Both the position numbers and the translations under genes were made by a program. The notes beneath the pieces were generated by a model. The model had not been told where the DNA came from, did not search any database, and was given only the letters and a program-made list of their open reading frames with translations. Positions 52,054-60,503 of a stretch of DNA of 64,000 nucleotides are shown piece by piece (the first letter of the stretch is position 1; every line of letters starts with the position of its first letter). The DNA is from JADJSS01 sp046329815 (GTDB lineage: Bacteria; Bacteroidota; Bacteroidia; Chitinophagales; JADIYW01): the NCBI GenBank assembly GCA_046329815.1, contig JAXLTY010000001.1:868001-932000 (forward strand), given 5' to 3'.

Positions 52054-52476
52054 TTAGTTACCGTCGTAATCTCTTCTTATTACCACTTTAGTTAACACCG
52101 GTAATTTTTGTGCTGCCAATCTTAATGATTCTTCAGCGATTTGTTTAGAAACGCCTTCGATCTCGAAAATGATTCTGCCTGGTTTTACCACAGCCACCCA
52201 ATGATCTAAAGAACCTTTACCTTTACCCATACGAACTTCGGCCGGTTTTTTAGTGATTGGTTTGTCCGGAAATATGTTGATCCAAACTTTACCTTCACGT
52301 TTCATGTGTCTTGTTAGTGCGATACGCGCAGCTTCAATCTGGCGGTCGGTTACCCAACTTTCTTCTAAAGATTTCAATCCGAATGAACCGAAAGATAATT
52401 GCGAACCTTTGTACGCAAGTCCTTTCATTTTCATTTTATGAACTCTTCTAAATTTTACTCTTTTCGGTTGTAACAT
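52054..52476 (-). CDS. rplP: 50S ribosomal protein L16
   Basis: 140 residues. MLQPKRVKFRRVHKMKMKG start, RQIEAARIALTRHMKREGKVWINIFPDKPITKKPAEVRMGKGKG signature. Sits at the A-site side of the 50S subunit. Followed upstream by an 87-base gap with a tandem repeat. Confidence 0.98.
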   Translation of the reverse strand: MLQPKRVKFRRVHKMKMKGLAYKGSQLSFGSFGLKSLEESWVTDRQIEAARIALTRHMKREGKVWINIFPDKPITKKPAEVRMGKGKGSLDHWVAVVKPGRIIFEIEGVSKQIAEESLRLAAQKLPVLTKVVIRRDYDGN

Positions 52477-52489
52477 GATACCTTATTTT

Positions 52490-52523
52490 GATTTGAGATT
52501 TGAGATTTAAGATTTGAGATTTT
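52490..52523. repeat. GATTTGA heptamer tandem repeat at the rpsC-rplP junction
   Basis: Four 7-bp units (GATTTGA, GATTTGA, GATTTAA, GATTTGA) and a partial fifth, GATTTT. They lie in the 87-base gap inside the S10 operon. Confidence 0.85.
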
Positions 52524-52563
52524 GTCCATCCATCTTTTATCTTTCCTCATTTTTCTTATCTAA

Positions 52564-53364
52564 TTATTTTTTTCTTGGTCCTCTTTCTGATTTTTCACCT
52601 CTTGGTTTTCTGTCGCCGCCGCCACGTCTTTCATTTCCACCACCACGTCTGTCATCTCTTCTGTCGTTACCACGTCTTTCGCCACTACCGCCTTTTTTGT
52701 TAGCTTCGTCCATTCCAACATTAGGTGTCAGATCGCGTTTTGTTAAGATTTCACCTTTGCATATCCAAACTTTTACTCCGATTTTACCGTAGATTGTTTC
52801 TGCTTCTTTCCAAGCGTAATCAATATCAGCTCTGAATGTATGTAATGGTGTTCTGCCTTCTTTGTATTCTTCGCTTCTTGCCATCTCAGCACCGCCTAAA
52901 CGACCTGAACATTTGATTTTGATACCTTCCACTCCTAAGCGCATTGCTGATGCGATTGCCATTTTCACTGCACGGCGGAAATTAACACGCGCTTCTAATT
53001 GTTTACAAACTGTTTCACCAACGATAGCAGCATCCACTTCTGGTCTTCTGATCTCAACGATATTGATCTGAACATCTTTTTTCGTTAATTTTTTGATTTC
53101 TTCTTTGATACGGTCAACCTCGCCACCACCTTTACCGATGATGATACCAGGACGTGCTGTATTGATAGAGATAGTGATTCTGTTCAGCGTTCTTTCGATA
53201 ATGATTTTAGAAATACCGCCTTTTTGAATACGTGCATTTAAGTATTTACGGATTTTTTGATCTTCGATCAATTTATCGCTAAAATCTTTTCCGCCGTACC
53301 AATTAGAATCCCATCCTCTGATGATGCCTAATCTGTTTGCTATCGGGTTTGCTTTTGTGCCCAT
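52564..53364 (-). CDS. rpsC: 30S ribosomal protein S3 with an Arg-Gly-rich tail
   Basis: 266 residues (E. coli S3 has 233). The core is standard: N-terminal KH-type domain with ARPGIIIGKGGGEVDRIKEE (GxxG loop) and C-terminal S3 domain with RADIDYAWKEAETIYGKIGVKVWICKGE. Residues 223-266 are an extra tail of repeated RR, RGGG, DRR and ERR runs ending in RKK, an RGG-box-like composition that could bind RNA. S3 lines the mRNA entry channel and has helicase activity with S4 and S5. Confidence 0.97.
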   Translation of the reverse strand: MGTKANPIANRLGIIRGWDSNWYGGKDFSDKLIEDQKIRKYLNARIQKGGISKIIIERTLNRITISINTARPGIIIGKGGGEVDRIKEEIKKLTKKDVQINIVEIRRPEVDAAIVGETVCKQLEARVNFRRAVKMAIASAMRLGVEGIKIKCSGRLGGAEMARSEEYKEGRTPLHTFRADIDYAWKEAETIYGKIGVKVWICKGEILTKRDLTPNVGMDEANKKGGSGERRGNDRRDDRRGGGNERRGGGDRKPRGEKSERGPRKK

Positions 53365-53392
53365 TAATTAATCTATTTTAATTTTCGTTTGT

Positions 53393-53815
53393 TTAATCTT
53401 CAATTGTTGTTTCTGCGTTCGCAACTGTTCTGCTTGCTAATTGCAAAGTAAGATGGTTAGAACGTTTACGGATTCTGTAAGCTCTACCTTGTGGAGCCGG
53501 TTGAAAACGTTTTAAAACTCTACCACTGTCAACTTTAATTTCTTTAATATACAATTCGCTTTCGCTTGCTTTAGCATTGAATTTTTGTTCCCAGTTTGCT
53601 ATTGCAGAACGAAGTAATTTTTCTACTGTTTTAGACGCGTGTTTTGTAGAGAATGTCAAAATGTTAAGACCTTCTAAAATGTCTTTGCCTCTTAAAACAT
53701 CTGCCAGCAATCTCATTTTTCGAGGTGAAGTTGGAACCGCCACCGCTTTCGCTTCGCATGTCAACTTTTTTGCTTCTTTTCTTGCGTCTGCAACTAATTT
53801 TTTTCTTGCGCCCAT
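53393..53815 (-). CDS. rplV: 50S ribosomal protein L22
   Basis: 140 residues. SPRKMRLLADVLRGKDILEGLNIL, LRSAIANWEQKFN, VDSGRVLKRFQPAPQGRAYRIRKRSNHLTL: the extended loop reaches into the exit tunnel where macrolides bind. The first 20 residues are Lys/Ala-rich and longer than usual. Confidence 0.97.
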   Translation of the reverse strand: MGARKKLVADARKEAKKLTCEAKAVAVPTSPRKMRLLADVLRGKDILEGLNILTFSTKHASKTVEKLLRSAIANWEQKFNAKASESELYIKEIKVDSGRVLKRFQPAPQGRAYRIRKRSNHLTLQLASRTVANAETTIED

Positions 53816-53823
53816 TTTACTCT

Positions 53824-54090
53824 TTATTTTCTGTTACCTGAATGTCCTTTGAATTGTCTGGTTGGAGAAAATTCGCCTAATTTATGACCTACCATATTTT
53901 CAGTTACATAAACCGGTATAAATTTATTTCCGTTGTGTACTGCAAACGTATGTCCTACGAAATCAGGTGTAATCATTGATGCACGAGACCATGTTTTGAT
54001 TACTGTTTTTTTGCTTGCAGCATTCATAGCATCTACTTTACCTTGTAAATGGTATGCTACGTAAGGACCTTTTTTTAAACTTCTTGCCAT
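53824..54090 (-). CDS. rpsS: 30S ribosomal protein S19
   Basis: 88 residues. ARSLKKGPYVAYHL start, KTWSRASMITPDFVGHTFAVHNGNKFIPVYV signature and GHKLGEFSPTRQFKGHSG end. Head protein that forms a complex with S13. Confidence 0.98.
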   Translation of the reverse strand: MARSLKKGPYVAYHLQGKVDAMNAASKKTVIKTWSRASMITPDFVGHTFAVHNGNKFIPVYVTENMVGHKLGEFSPTRQFKGHSGNRK

Positions 54091-54102
54091 TCTCTTAATC
54101 TG

Positions 54103-54927
54103 TTATTTTGATTTTTTTGAGATAATGTATTTACTTGATGCTTTGTTTGTATCTCTTGTTTTGTAACCTTTAGAAGGAATACCTTTACGAGATCGCGGAT
54201 GACCACCTGAAGCTCTACCTTCACCGCCACCCATTGGATGATCAACAGGATTCATTACTACAGGACGAGTACGAGGTCTTCTGCCTTTCCAACGATTTGC
54301 ACCAGCTTTACCTTTCACTAATAAGTTGTGATCAGAATTTGATACAGTACCAATTGTAGCTAAACATGTTCCTAATACCATTCTCGCTTCGCCTGAAGGT
54401 AATTTGATGGTAACATATTTGCCATCTTTACCCGTTAACTGAGCAAATGTTCCTGCACTTCTGCAGATAGATGCACCTTTACCAGGTTGTAATTCGATAT
54501 TGTGCACTACAGAACCTAAAGGCATTTTTGCGATTGGTAATGTATTTCCAACTTCCGGTGCAACACTTTGTCCGGAAATAATTTCCTGACCTACTTTGAT
54601 GCCTTCCGGAGCGATGATATACGCCTTCTCACCATCTTTATACACCACTAATGCGATGAATGCAGAACGGTTTGGATCGTACTCGATCGATTTTACGGTT
54701 GCAGGAATATCGAATTTATTTCTTTTGAAATCAATAATACGATATTGTTTTTTGTGTCCGCCACCGATATAACGCATAGTCATTTCACCTTTTTGGTTAC
54801 GACCACCACTACGTCTGTTTGGTGCTAATAATGACTTTTCAGGTACATTAGTAGTAATTTCAGCATACGAATTTGAAATTCTTGTTCGTAAACTCGGCGT
54901 TATCGGATTATATTTTTTAGTTGCCAT
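54103..54927 (-). CDS. rplB: 50S ribosomal protein L2
   Basis: 274 residues. Primary 23S rRNA-binding protein required for peptidyl transfer and subunit association. Seen: KSLLAPNRRSGGRNQKGEMTMRYIGGGHKKQYR and the conserved PVVMNPVDHPMGGGEGRASGGHPRSRKG region with the functionally important His. Confidence 0.98.
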   Translation of the reverse strand: MATKKYNPITPSLRTRISNSYAEITTNVPEKSLLAPNRRSGGRNQKGEMTMRYIGGGHKKQYRIIDFKRNKFDIPATVKSIEYDPNRSAFIALVVYKDGEKAYIIAPEGIKVGQEIISGQSVAPEVGNTLPIAKMPLGSVVHNIELQPGKGASICRSAGTFAQLTGKDGKYVTIKLPSGEARMVLGTCLATIGTVSNSDHNLLVKGKAGANRWKGRRPRTRPVVMNPVDHPMGGGEGRASGGHPRSRKGIPSKGYKTRDTNKASSKYIISKKSK

Positions 54928-54951
54928 CTTCTTGTCTTTCGCGCTTTAAAA

Positions 54952-55242
54952 TTATATCTCGTTATAGAAATCGATGATTTCGCCCTGAGCTATTTTCACT
55001 ATTGCTTTTTTATAAATTCCTTTTCTTCCAGTAAGAATTGCTTTTTTAGTGCTTCTGTTTTTTGGTTTTGAAGCCATGATCGCTGTGTTTACATGCTCTA
55101 CGTTTACACCGTACATTTTTTCCACTGCCTTTTTGATCTCAACTTTATTTGCCTTAGTGCTTACCAAGAAAGTGTATTTGCCTGCTTTTTCTGACAGTGC
55201 AGATGCTTTTTCGGTGATCAAAGGTTTTTTTAAAATATCCAT
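54952..55242 (-). CDS. rplW: 50S ribosomal protein L23
   Basis: 96 residues. KKPLITEKASALSEKAGKYTFLVSTKANKVEIKKAVEKMYGVNVEHV is diagnostic. Located at the tunnel exit, the docking site for trigger factor and SRP. Confidence 0.97.
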   Translation of the reverse strand: MDILKKPLITEKASALSEKAGKYTFLVSTKANKVEIKKAVEKMYGVNVEHVNTAIMASKPKNRSTKKAILTGRKGIYKKAIVKIAQGEIIDFYNEI

Positions 55243-55253
55243 TGTATTCTATT

Positions 55254-55874
55254 TTAAGAATTTGCTATTACTTCAATCGATTTTTCAGAAATTAAAATCG
55301 TGTTGTTGTTCATTAATTCGTATGTATTCAAGTTGTCTGCAGTTGCAACATTTGCACCTTGCACATTTCTGCTTGATAAATACACGTTATCATTCAATTC
55401 AGGTAAAATCAATAATGATTTTCTGTTTTCTAATCCAAAGTTTTTCAAGAATGTAATGTATTCTTTTGTTTTTGGTGATTCGAAATTGAAATCTTCTACA
55501 ATTTTAATTGAGTTACCTTGAACTTTAGTTGAAAGCGCTGAATACTTAGCTAATGTTTTTACTTTTTTGTTTAATTTGAAATCGTAAAAACGAGGACGTG
55601 GTCCGAAAATACGCGCGCCACCTTTGAACAATGGATTTTTGATACTTCCTTTTCTAGAACCACCAGTTCCTTTTTGTTTGTGCAATTTTCTGGTAGAACC
55701 TGATAATTCAGATTTTTCCAATGTTTTGTGCGTACCGCTTCTTCTTCCTGCTAAATATTGTTTAACAGCTAAGTAGATAACATGCTCGTTTGGTTCGATA
55801 CCGAAGATTGCTTCAGGCAATTCGATGCTGCGACCAGTAGCTTGTCCGTTTATATTATATACTTCTGCTTTCAT
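55254..55874 (-). CDS. rplD: 50S ribosomal protein L4
   Basis: 206 residues. Tunnel-lining loop region LAGRRSGTHKTLEKSELSGSTRKLHKQKGTGGSRKGSIKNPLFKGGARIFGP, then an alpha/beta globular domain. In E. coli L4 represses the S10 operon; a matching leader would have to lie upstream of rpsL or rpsJ and was not recognised. Confidence 0.97.
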   Translation of the reverse strand: MKAEVYNINGQATGRSIELPEAIFGIEPNEHVIYLAVKQYLAGRRSGTHKTLEKSELSGSTRKLHKQKGTGGSRKGSIKNPLFKGGARIFGPRPRFYDFKLNKKVKTLAKYSALSTKVQGNSIKIVEDFNFESPKTKEYITFLKNFGLENRKSLLILPELNDNVYLSSRNVQGANVATADNLNTYELMNNNTILISEKSIEVIANS

Positions 55875-55881
55875 CTAATTT

Positions 55882-56502
55882 TTATTTTTTCTTTTCGATT
55901 ACTACATAAGAACCGTTGTGACCAGGAATACTTCCTTTAACGATAATTAAATTTTCATCAGCGATTAATTTCACAATTTTCATGTTCAATTCTTTCACCT
56001 GATCGCCACCCATACGACCACCCATTTTCATTCCTTTGAAGACGCGTGCAGGCGTAGAGCAAGCACCTAATGAACCTGGTGCACGTAAACGATTGTGCTG
56101 ACCGTGAGTCTGTCCACCAACACCGCCGAATCCGTGACGTTTAACAACACCTTGGAAACCTTTACCTTTAGATGTTCCGATGATCGCTACTTTTTCGCCT
56201 TCTTTTAAGATATCAGACGTAACTACATCACCAACACTTAAGTTGTCCATTCCTTTGAACTCTACCAATTTCGCCTTTGGCGCACCACCTGATTTCGCAA
56301 AGTGATTTTTCATTGGTTTTGTGGTGTTTTTTTCTTTTTTATCACCATAACCTAATTGTATTGCATCGTAACCGTCTTTATCTTTCGATTTTTTCTGAGT
56401 TACTACACATGGACCAGCCTGGATAACTGTGCAAGGAATTATTGCACCGCCTTCGCCGAAAATACTGGTCATACCTACTTTTGTTCCTATTAATCCTGCC
56501 AT
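55882..56502 (-). CDS. rplC: 50S ribosomal protein L3
   Basis: 206 residues. AGLIGTKVGMTSIFGEGG start, the loop KRHGFGGVGGQTHGQHNRLRAPGSLGACSTPARVFKGMKMGGRMG that reaches the peptidyl transferase centre, including the Gln in GGQTHGQ that is methylated by PrmB in E. coli. Confidence 0.98.
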   Translation of the reverse strand: MAGLIGTKVGMTSIFGEGGAIIPCTVIQAGPCVVTQKKSKDKDGYDAIQLGYGDKKEKNTTKPMKNHFAKSGGAPKAKLVEFKGMDNLSVGDVVTSDILKEGEKVAIIGTSKGKGFQGVVKRHGFGGVGGQTHGQHNRLRAPGSLGACSTPARVFKGMKMGGRMGGDQVKELNMKIVKLIADENLIIVKGSIPGHNGSYVVIEKKK

Positions 56503-56508
56503 GACTTA

Positions 56509-56814
56509 TTATACTTTAATTTCTACATCAACACCTGATGGTAATTCTAATTTCATTAATGCATCTACCGTTTTGGGGGTTGCGCTATAGATATCCAACA
56601 ATCTTTTGTACGTACACAATTTGAATTGCTCACGCGCTACTTTATTTACATGCGGCGATTTCAATACTGTAAAGATCTTTTTGTGTGTAGGCAATGGAAT
56701 TGGACCAGTTACTACAGCACCAGCACTACGTACTGTTTTTACGATTTTCTCAGCAGACTTATCTACTAAGTTGTGATCGTATGATTTTAATTTTATTCTA
56801 ATTTTTTGTGCCAT
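56509..56814 (-). CDS. rpsJ: 30S ribosomal protein S10
   Basis: 101 residues. KIRIKLKSYDHNLVDKSAEKIV start, GPIPLPTHKKIFTVLKSPHVNKVAREQFKL signature. Also part of transcription antitermination complexes as NusE. It follows fusA by 15 bases, so the str and S10 operons run together here. Confidence 0.98.
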   Translation of the reverse strand: MAQKIRIKLKSYDHNLVDKSAEKIVKTVRSAGAVVTGPIPLPTHKKIFTVLKSPHVNKVAREQFKLCTYKRLLDIYSATPKTVDALMKLELPSGVDVEIKV

Positions 56815-56829
56815 GATATATACTATCTA

Positions 56830-58932
56830 TTAATCAGCTTTTACTTTAGATTTTGCTTTAACTACTTGTTCAGTAATGTTGTTCGGTGCCTGTGCATAGT
56901 GAGAGAATTCCATGATAGATGTTGCTCTACCAGATGTAATTGTTCTCAAATCCGTTACATAACCAAACATTTCAGATAATGGAACTTTCGCTTTGATAAC
57001 GTTTGCGTTATTTTTCATCTCCATACCTTCCATCATACCACGACGACGATTTAAGTCACCTACCACGTCACCTGTATTTTCTTCCGGTGTAATAACTTCC
57101 AGTTTCATGATTGGCTCCAACAAAATCGGATTTGCTTTTCTGCATGCTTCACGGAACGCGAATTTTGCTGCCTGCTCGAAAGAGAATGAATCCGAGTCAA
57201 CCTGATGGAATGAACCATCAAATAAACGTACTTTCAAACTTGGAACTTCATAACCAGCTAAAACACCAGTTTTCATTGCTTCTTTGAAACCTTTTTCTAC
57301 TGATGGAATGAACTCTTTCGGAATTGCACCACCAAAGATATCGTTGATAAATTGTAAACCTTCTTTGCCTTCATCACCAGGTCCGATTTCGATATGAATA
57401 TCAGCAAATTTACCACGTCCACCTGATTGTTTAGCATATTTTTCTCTATGCTCAATTGTCTGAGTGATTGTTTCTTTGTAGTTAACCTGAGGCGCACCTT
57501 GATTACACTCCACTTTAAACTCGCGTAATAAACGGTCAACGATAATCTCTAAGTGTAACTCACCCATACCAGAGATAACTGTTTGAGCAGTATCTTCATC
57601 GTATCTTACTTTAAATGTTGGATCTTCTTCAGCTAATTTTGCCAAAGCCATACCTAATTTATCAGCATCTTTCTGAGTTTTTGGCTCAATCGCTAAACCG
57701 ATAACCGGATCTGGGAACACCATAGATTCCAATACGATTGGGCTGCCTTCAGCGCACAATGTGTCACCGGTTCTGATATCTTTAAAACCTACCACCGCAC
57801 CAATATCACCAGCACCTAATTTTTCAATTGGATTTTGTTTGTTAGCATGCATTTGGAAAATACGAGAAATACGCTCTTTGTTTCCGCTTCTTGTGTTGAT
57901 TACATAAGAACCAGCATCTAATACACCTGAATAAGCACGCGTGAACGCTAAACGACCAACATAAGGATCTGTAGCAATTTTGAACGCTAAACCAGCAAAT
58001 GGTTCATCGTAGCTTGGTTTACGAACTAATTCTTCACCAGTATCAGGGTGTGTACCTTTGATATTCGGTCTGTCTAATGGTGATGGCATCAATTCCATTA
58101 CCAAGTCTAACATTGTTTGAACACCTTTGTCTTTGAAAGAAGAACCGCACAACATCGGAACGATTTTCATATCTAAGCAAGCTGCACGTAATGCATCTAA
58201 TATTTCTCTTTCTGTGATAGATGTTGGATCTTCGAAGAATTTCTCCATCAATTTCTCATCATATTCAGAAACTGCTTCCAATAATTTTTCTCTCCATTCA
58301 GTAGCTTCAGCTACCATATCAGCAGGAATGTCAACCACTTGGTAAGTCATACCTCTGTCATGTTCATTCCAAACGATACCGCGGAAGTTGATCAAATCAA
58401 CCACGCCTTTAAAAGTATCTTCTGCACCAATCGGTAATTGTAAAGGAACTGCGTTAGAACCTAACATTTTTTTCACTTGCTCCACTACCATTAAGAAGTC
58501 AGCACCTGAACGGTCCATTTTATTTACGAAACCTAAACGAGCAACATTATAATTGTTTGCTAAACGCCAGTTCGTTTCAGATTGTGGCTCAACACCATCC
58601 ACCGCAGAAAATAAGAACACTAAACCATCTAATACACGTAATGAACGGTTTACTTCAACTGTGAAGTCAACGTGTCCCGGTGTATCAATGATGTTTACAT
58701 GATAATCTTGACCTCTGTATTTCCAGCCAACAGTTGTTGCAGCTGAAGTGATTGTAATACCACGCTCTGCTTCCTGTACCATCCAGTCCATTGTAGAAGC
58801 ACCATCGTGTACCTCACCAATTTTGTGGTTTACACCAGCATAGTACAAAATACGTTCAGTCGTAGTTGTTTTACCAGCGTCAATGTGAGCTGCAATGCCA
58901 ATGTTTCTTGTATATTTTAAATCGCGTGCCAT
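56830..58932 (-). CDS. fusA: Translation elongation factor G
   Basis: 700 residues, full length. GTPase domain with AHIDAGKTTTTERIL (G1), RGITITSAATT (G2), DTPGHVDF (G3), NKMDRSGAD (G4), and domains II to V, including the IV loop that enters the decoding site. Translocates tRNA-mRNA. Its position between rpsG and rpsJ identifies the str-operon copy rather than a paralogue such as EF-G2. Confidence 0.98.
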   Translation of the reverse strand: MARDLKYTRNIGIAAHIDAGKTTTTERILYYAGVNHKIGEVHDGASTMDWMVQEAERGITITSAATTVGWKYRGQDYHVNIIDTPGHVDFTVEVNRSLRVLDGLVFLFSAVDGVEPQSETNWRLANNYNVARLGFVNKMDRSGADFLMVVEQVKKMLGSNAVPLQLPIGAEDTFKGVVDLINFRGIVWNEHDRGMTYQVVDIPADMVAEATEWREKLLEAVSEYDEKLMEKFFEDPTSITEREILDALRAACLDMKIVPMLCGSSFKDKGVQTMLDLVMELMPSPLDRPNIKGTHPDTGEELVRKPSYDEPFAGLAFKIATDPYVGRLAFTRAYSGVLDAGSYVINTRSGNKERISRIFQMHANKQNPIEKLGAGDIGAVVGFKDIRTGDTLCAEGSPIVLESMVFPDPVIGLAIEPKTQKDADKLGMALAKLAEEDPTFKVRYDEDTAQTVISGMGELHLEIIVDRLLREFKVECNQGAPQVNYKETITQTIEHREKYAKQSGGRGKFADIHIEIGPGDEGKEGLQFINDIFGGAIPKEFIPSVEKGFKEAMKTGVLAGYEVPSLKVRLFDGSFHQVDSDSFSFEQAAKFAFREACRKANPILLEPIMKLEVITPEENTGDVVGDLNRRRGMMEGMEMKNNANVIKAKVPLSEMFGYVTDLRTITSGRATSIMEFSHYAQAPNNITEQVVKAKSKVKAD

Positions 58933-58979
58933 TTTATTTTTTCTTTGATACAGTTATTCGCTGTATTTTTTATTTTTTA

Positions 58980-59447
58980 TTATGCTTTGAAATGTGAGAA
59001 TGCTTTATTCGCTTCTGCCATTTTGTGAGTATCCTCTTTTCTTTTTACTGCTGCGCCTTCACCTTTTGATGCTGCAATTAATTCTGCTGCCAATTTGTCG
59101 CCCATTGATTTTCCGTTTCTTTTACGAGAATATTGGATCAACCAACGAATTGTCATGAATAATTTTCTGTCTTCACGGATTGGTGTTGGAATTTGGAAAG
59201 TAGCACCACCAATTCTGCGGCTTTTTACTTCTACAGACGGCATTGCGTTATCCATCGCTTTTTTCCAAATTTCGTAACCTTCTTCTTTAGTAGAAGCTTT
59301 GATACGATCTAATGCTTCGTAAAACGCTGTGTAAGCAGTACTTTTTTTACCACCGATCATTAAGTTGTTCACGAAACGCGTGATTAATGGATCTCCGTAA
59401 ACCGGATCCGGTGCTAAATATCTTTTCTTTGCTTTTTGCTTTCTCAT
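58980..59447 (-). CDS. rpsG: 30S ribosomal protein S7
   Basis: 155 residues. MRKQKAKKRYLAPDPVYGDPLITRFVNNLM start, MDNAMPSVEVKSRRIGGATFQIPTPI and C-terminal HKMAEANKAFSHF. Primary binder of the 16S rRNA 3' major domain; in E. coli it represses the str operon. Confidence 0.98.
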   Translation of the reverse strand: MRKQKAKKRYLAPDPVYGDPLITRFVNNLMIGGKKSTAYTAFYEALDRIKASTKEEGYEIWKKAMDNAMPSVEVKSRRIGGATFQIPTPIREDRKLFMTIRWLIQYSRKRNGKSMGDKLAAELIAASKGEGAAVKRKEDTHKMAEANKAFSHFKA

Positions 59448-59475
59448 GCTTTTATTCTATTTTCTGTATTACAGA

Positions 59476-59886
59476 TTATTTTTTCTTGCCTTTTGCCGGT
59501 GCTGCTGCTGCGCCTGCTTTACCTTTTTTCGTTCCGTATTTAGAACGGCTTTTCTGACGGTTGTTTACACCTGCAGTATCCAATGCACCGCGAACGATGT
59601 GATAACGCACACCAGGTAAATCCTTAACACGGCCTCCACGGATCATTACGATAGAGTGTTCCTGTAAATTGTGACCTTCACCCGGAATGTAAGCGATAAC
59701 CTCGAATTTGTTGGTTAAACGCACTTTCGCTACTTTACGCAACGCAGAATTTGGTTTTTTAGGCGTAGTAGTATATACACGTGTACACACGCCTCTACGT
59801 TGTGGACAAGCATCTAATGCTCTTGATTTTGAAGCATAATGAAGCTCTTGTCTTCCTTTTCTTACTAATTGTTGAATTGTAGGCAT
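59476..59886 (-). CDS. rpsL: 30S ribosomal protein S12
   Basis: 136 residues; the core is standard, with a short Ala/Lys tail (AGAAAAPAKGKKK). Lys43 in TTPKKPNSA and Lys88 in GGRVKDLPG, the classical streptomycin-sensitivity positions, are both Lys, so no S12-based resistance is expected. First gene of the continuous str-S10-spc-alpha run, with a good promoter upstream. Confidence 0.98.
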   Translation of the reverse strand: MPTIQQLVRKGRQELHYASKSRALDACPQRRGVCTRVYTTTPKKPNSALRKVAKVRLTNKFEVIAYIPGEGHNLQEHSIVMIRGGRVKDLPGVRYHIVRGALDTAGVNNRQKSRSKYGTKKGKAGAAAAPAKGKKK

Positions 59887-59922
59887 TCGTTACTTTCGTT
59901 ACTTTTTTAAAATTTGGGACTG

Positions 59923-59954
59923 CAAAGGTAGAGATTAAGGGTAAGAATACCAAA
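59923..59954 (-). promoter_or_regulatory. Promoter of the str-S10-spc-alpha run
   Basis: On the minus strand TTTG (59954-59951), a 20-base spacer and TACCTTTG (59930-59923) match the Bacteroidota consensus TTTG-N19/21-TAnnTTTG. The -7 box ends 37 bases before the rpsL ATG. The best promoter match in the window. Confidence 0.7.
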
Positions 59955-59980
59955 TGAAACTTGAATAAAGTTCATTTTTT

Positions 59981-60018
59981 TTGTAGTCTTACCTTCCCTG
60001 CGAAGGCAGTAACTACAA
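59981..60018. promoter_or_regulatory. Hairpin between two candidate rpsL promoters
   Basis: TTGTAGT (59981-59987) pairs with ACTACAA (60012-60018), and CCTTC with GAAGG inside. On the minus strand it is followed by A, not T, so it is not an intrinsic terminator of the operon. It would lie in the leader RNA only if transcription starts at the distal box (60063-60070). Confidence 0.45.
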
Positions 60019-60062
60019 GAAGAAATTCCCTAAAAACTAGGATTTTCCTCCTGAAGTGGGCG

Positions 60063-60070
60063 CAAAGATA
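60063..60070 (-). promoter_or_regulatory. Possible second, distal rpsL promoter box
   Basis: TATCTTTG on the minus strand fits TAnnTTTG. The nearest TTTG is only 12 bases upstream, so the -33 element is doubtful. Confidence 0.3.
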
Positions 60071-60503
60071 GGAATTTATTCTCAAATGTGGAAAATTATT
60101 TCATATTAATTTCGGGTTAAGATTGTGTTTGGAAAATTGGGAATAAAGAACATGAAAGCAACACAAGAACTGGAAAATTAAATAAATAATTGATTATCAA
60201 AATATAAGAGTGATTAACTCTTCATTGCTTGGTATGCAGTACAGATACAAGAATAGCGTACAGACAACTAACATTTCTTTGAAAATTGTATCCATACGGT
60301 AAGTGGTGTCGGAAAGTTAACGCTGGTTAGAAGTAGGTCTGCTAAAAATTGAATTGGTTATACATGAATCGAATTTACACCGAAATCCGGTCAGAGGCAG
60401 ATACCATCAACAGATTTGAATGCATAGCATACGAAACACTTGCATTAGACTAAAATAATTAATAATAATTTTTTATTATAATTTGAATATCAATCTAAAA
60501 TGA

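Larger units (their letters stand above)
59887..60503. other. Intergenic region upstream of rpsL, 617 bases
   Basis: The rpsL-proximal 190 bases hold two promoter boxes and a 38-base hairpin (59981-60018) described separately. The rest (60090-60503) has no frame with a credible protein and no tRNA-like fold that I could recognise. An AT-only hairpin (about 60451-60484) near the stop of the next minus-strand gene could be a weak terminator. Confidence 0.6.

Noticed and set aside
52514..52792. Pro/Ser/Leu-rich open frame opposite rpsC
   Set aside because: It is the antisense of the Arg-Gly-rich S3 tail; its composition follows from that tail.
57297..57539. Open frame on the same strand inside fusA
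   Set aside because: Out-of-frame shadow within a universally conserved gene.
59981..60018. Hairpin upstream of rpsL as a transcription terminator
   Set aside because: The T-run lies on the wrong side for minus-strand transcription; kept only as a possible leader structure.
60071..60503. A hidden gene in the long gap before rpsL
   Set aside because: All frames are short and broken, with no coding-like composition.
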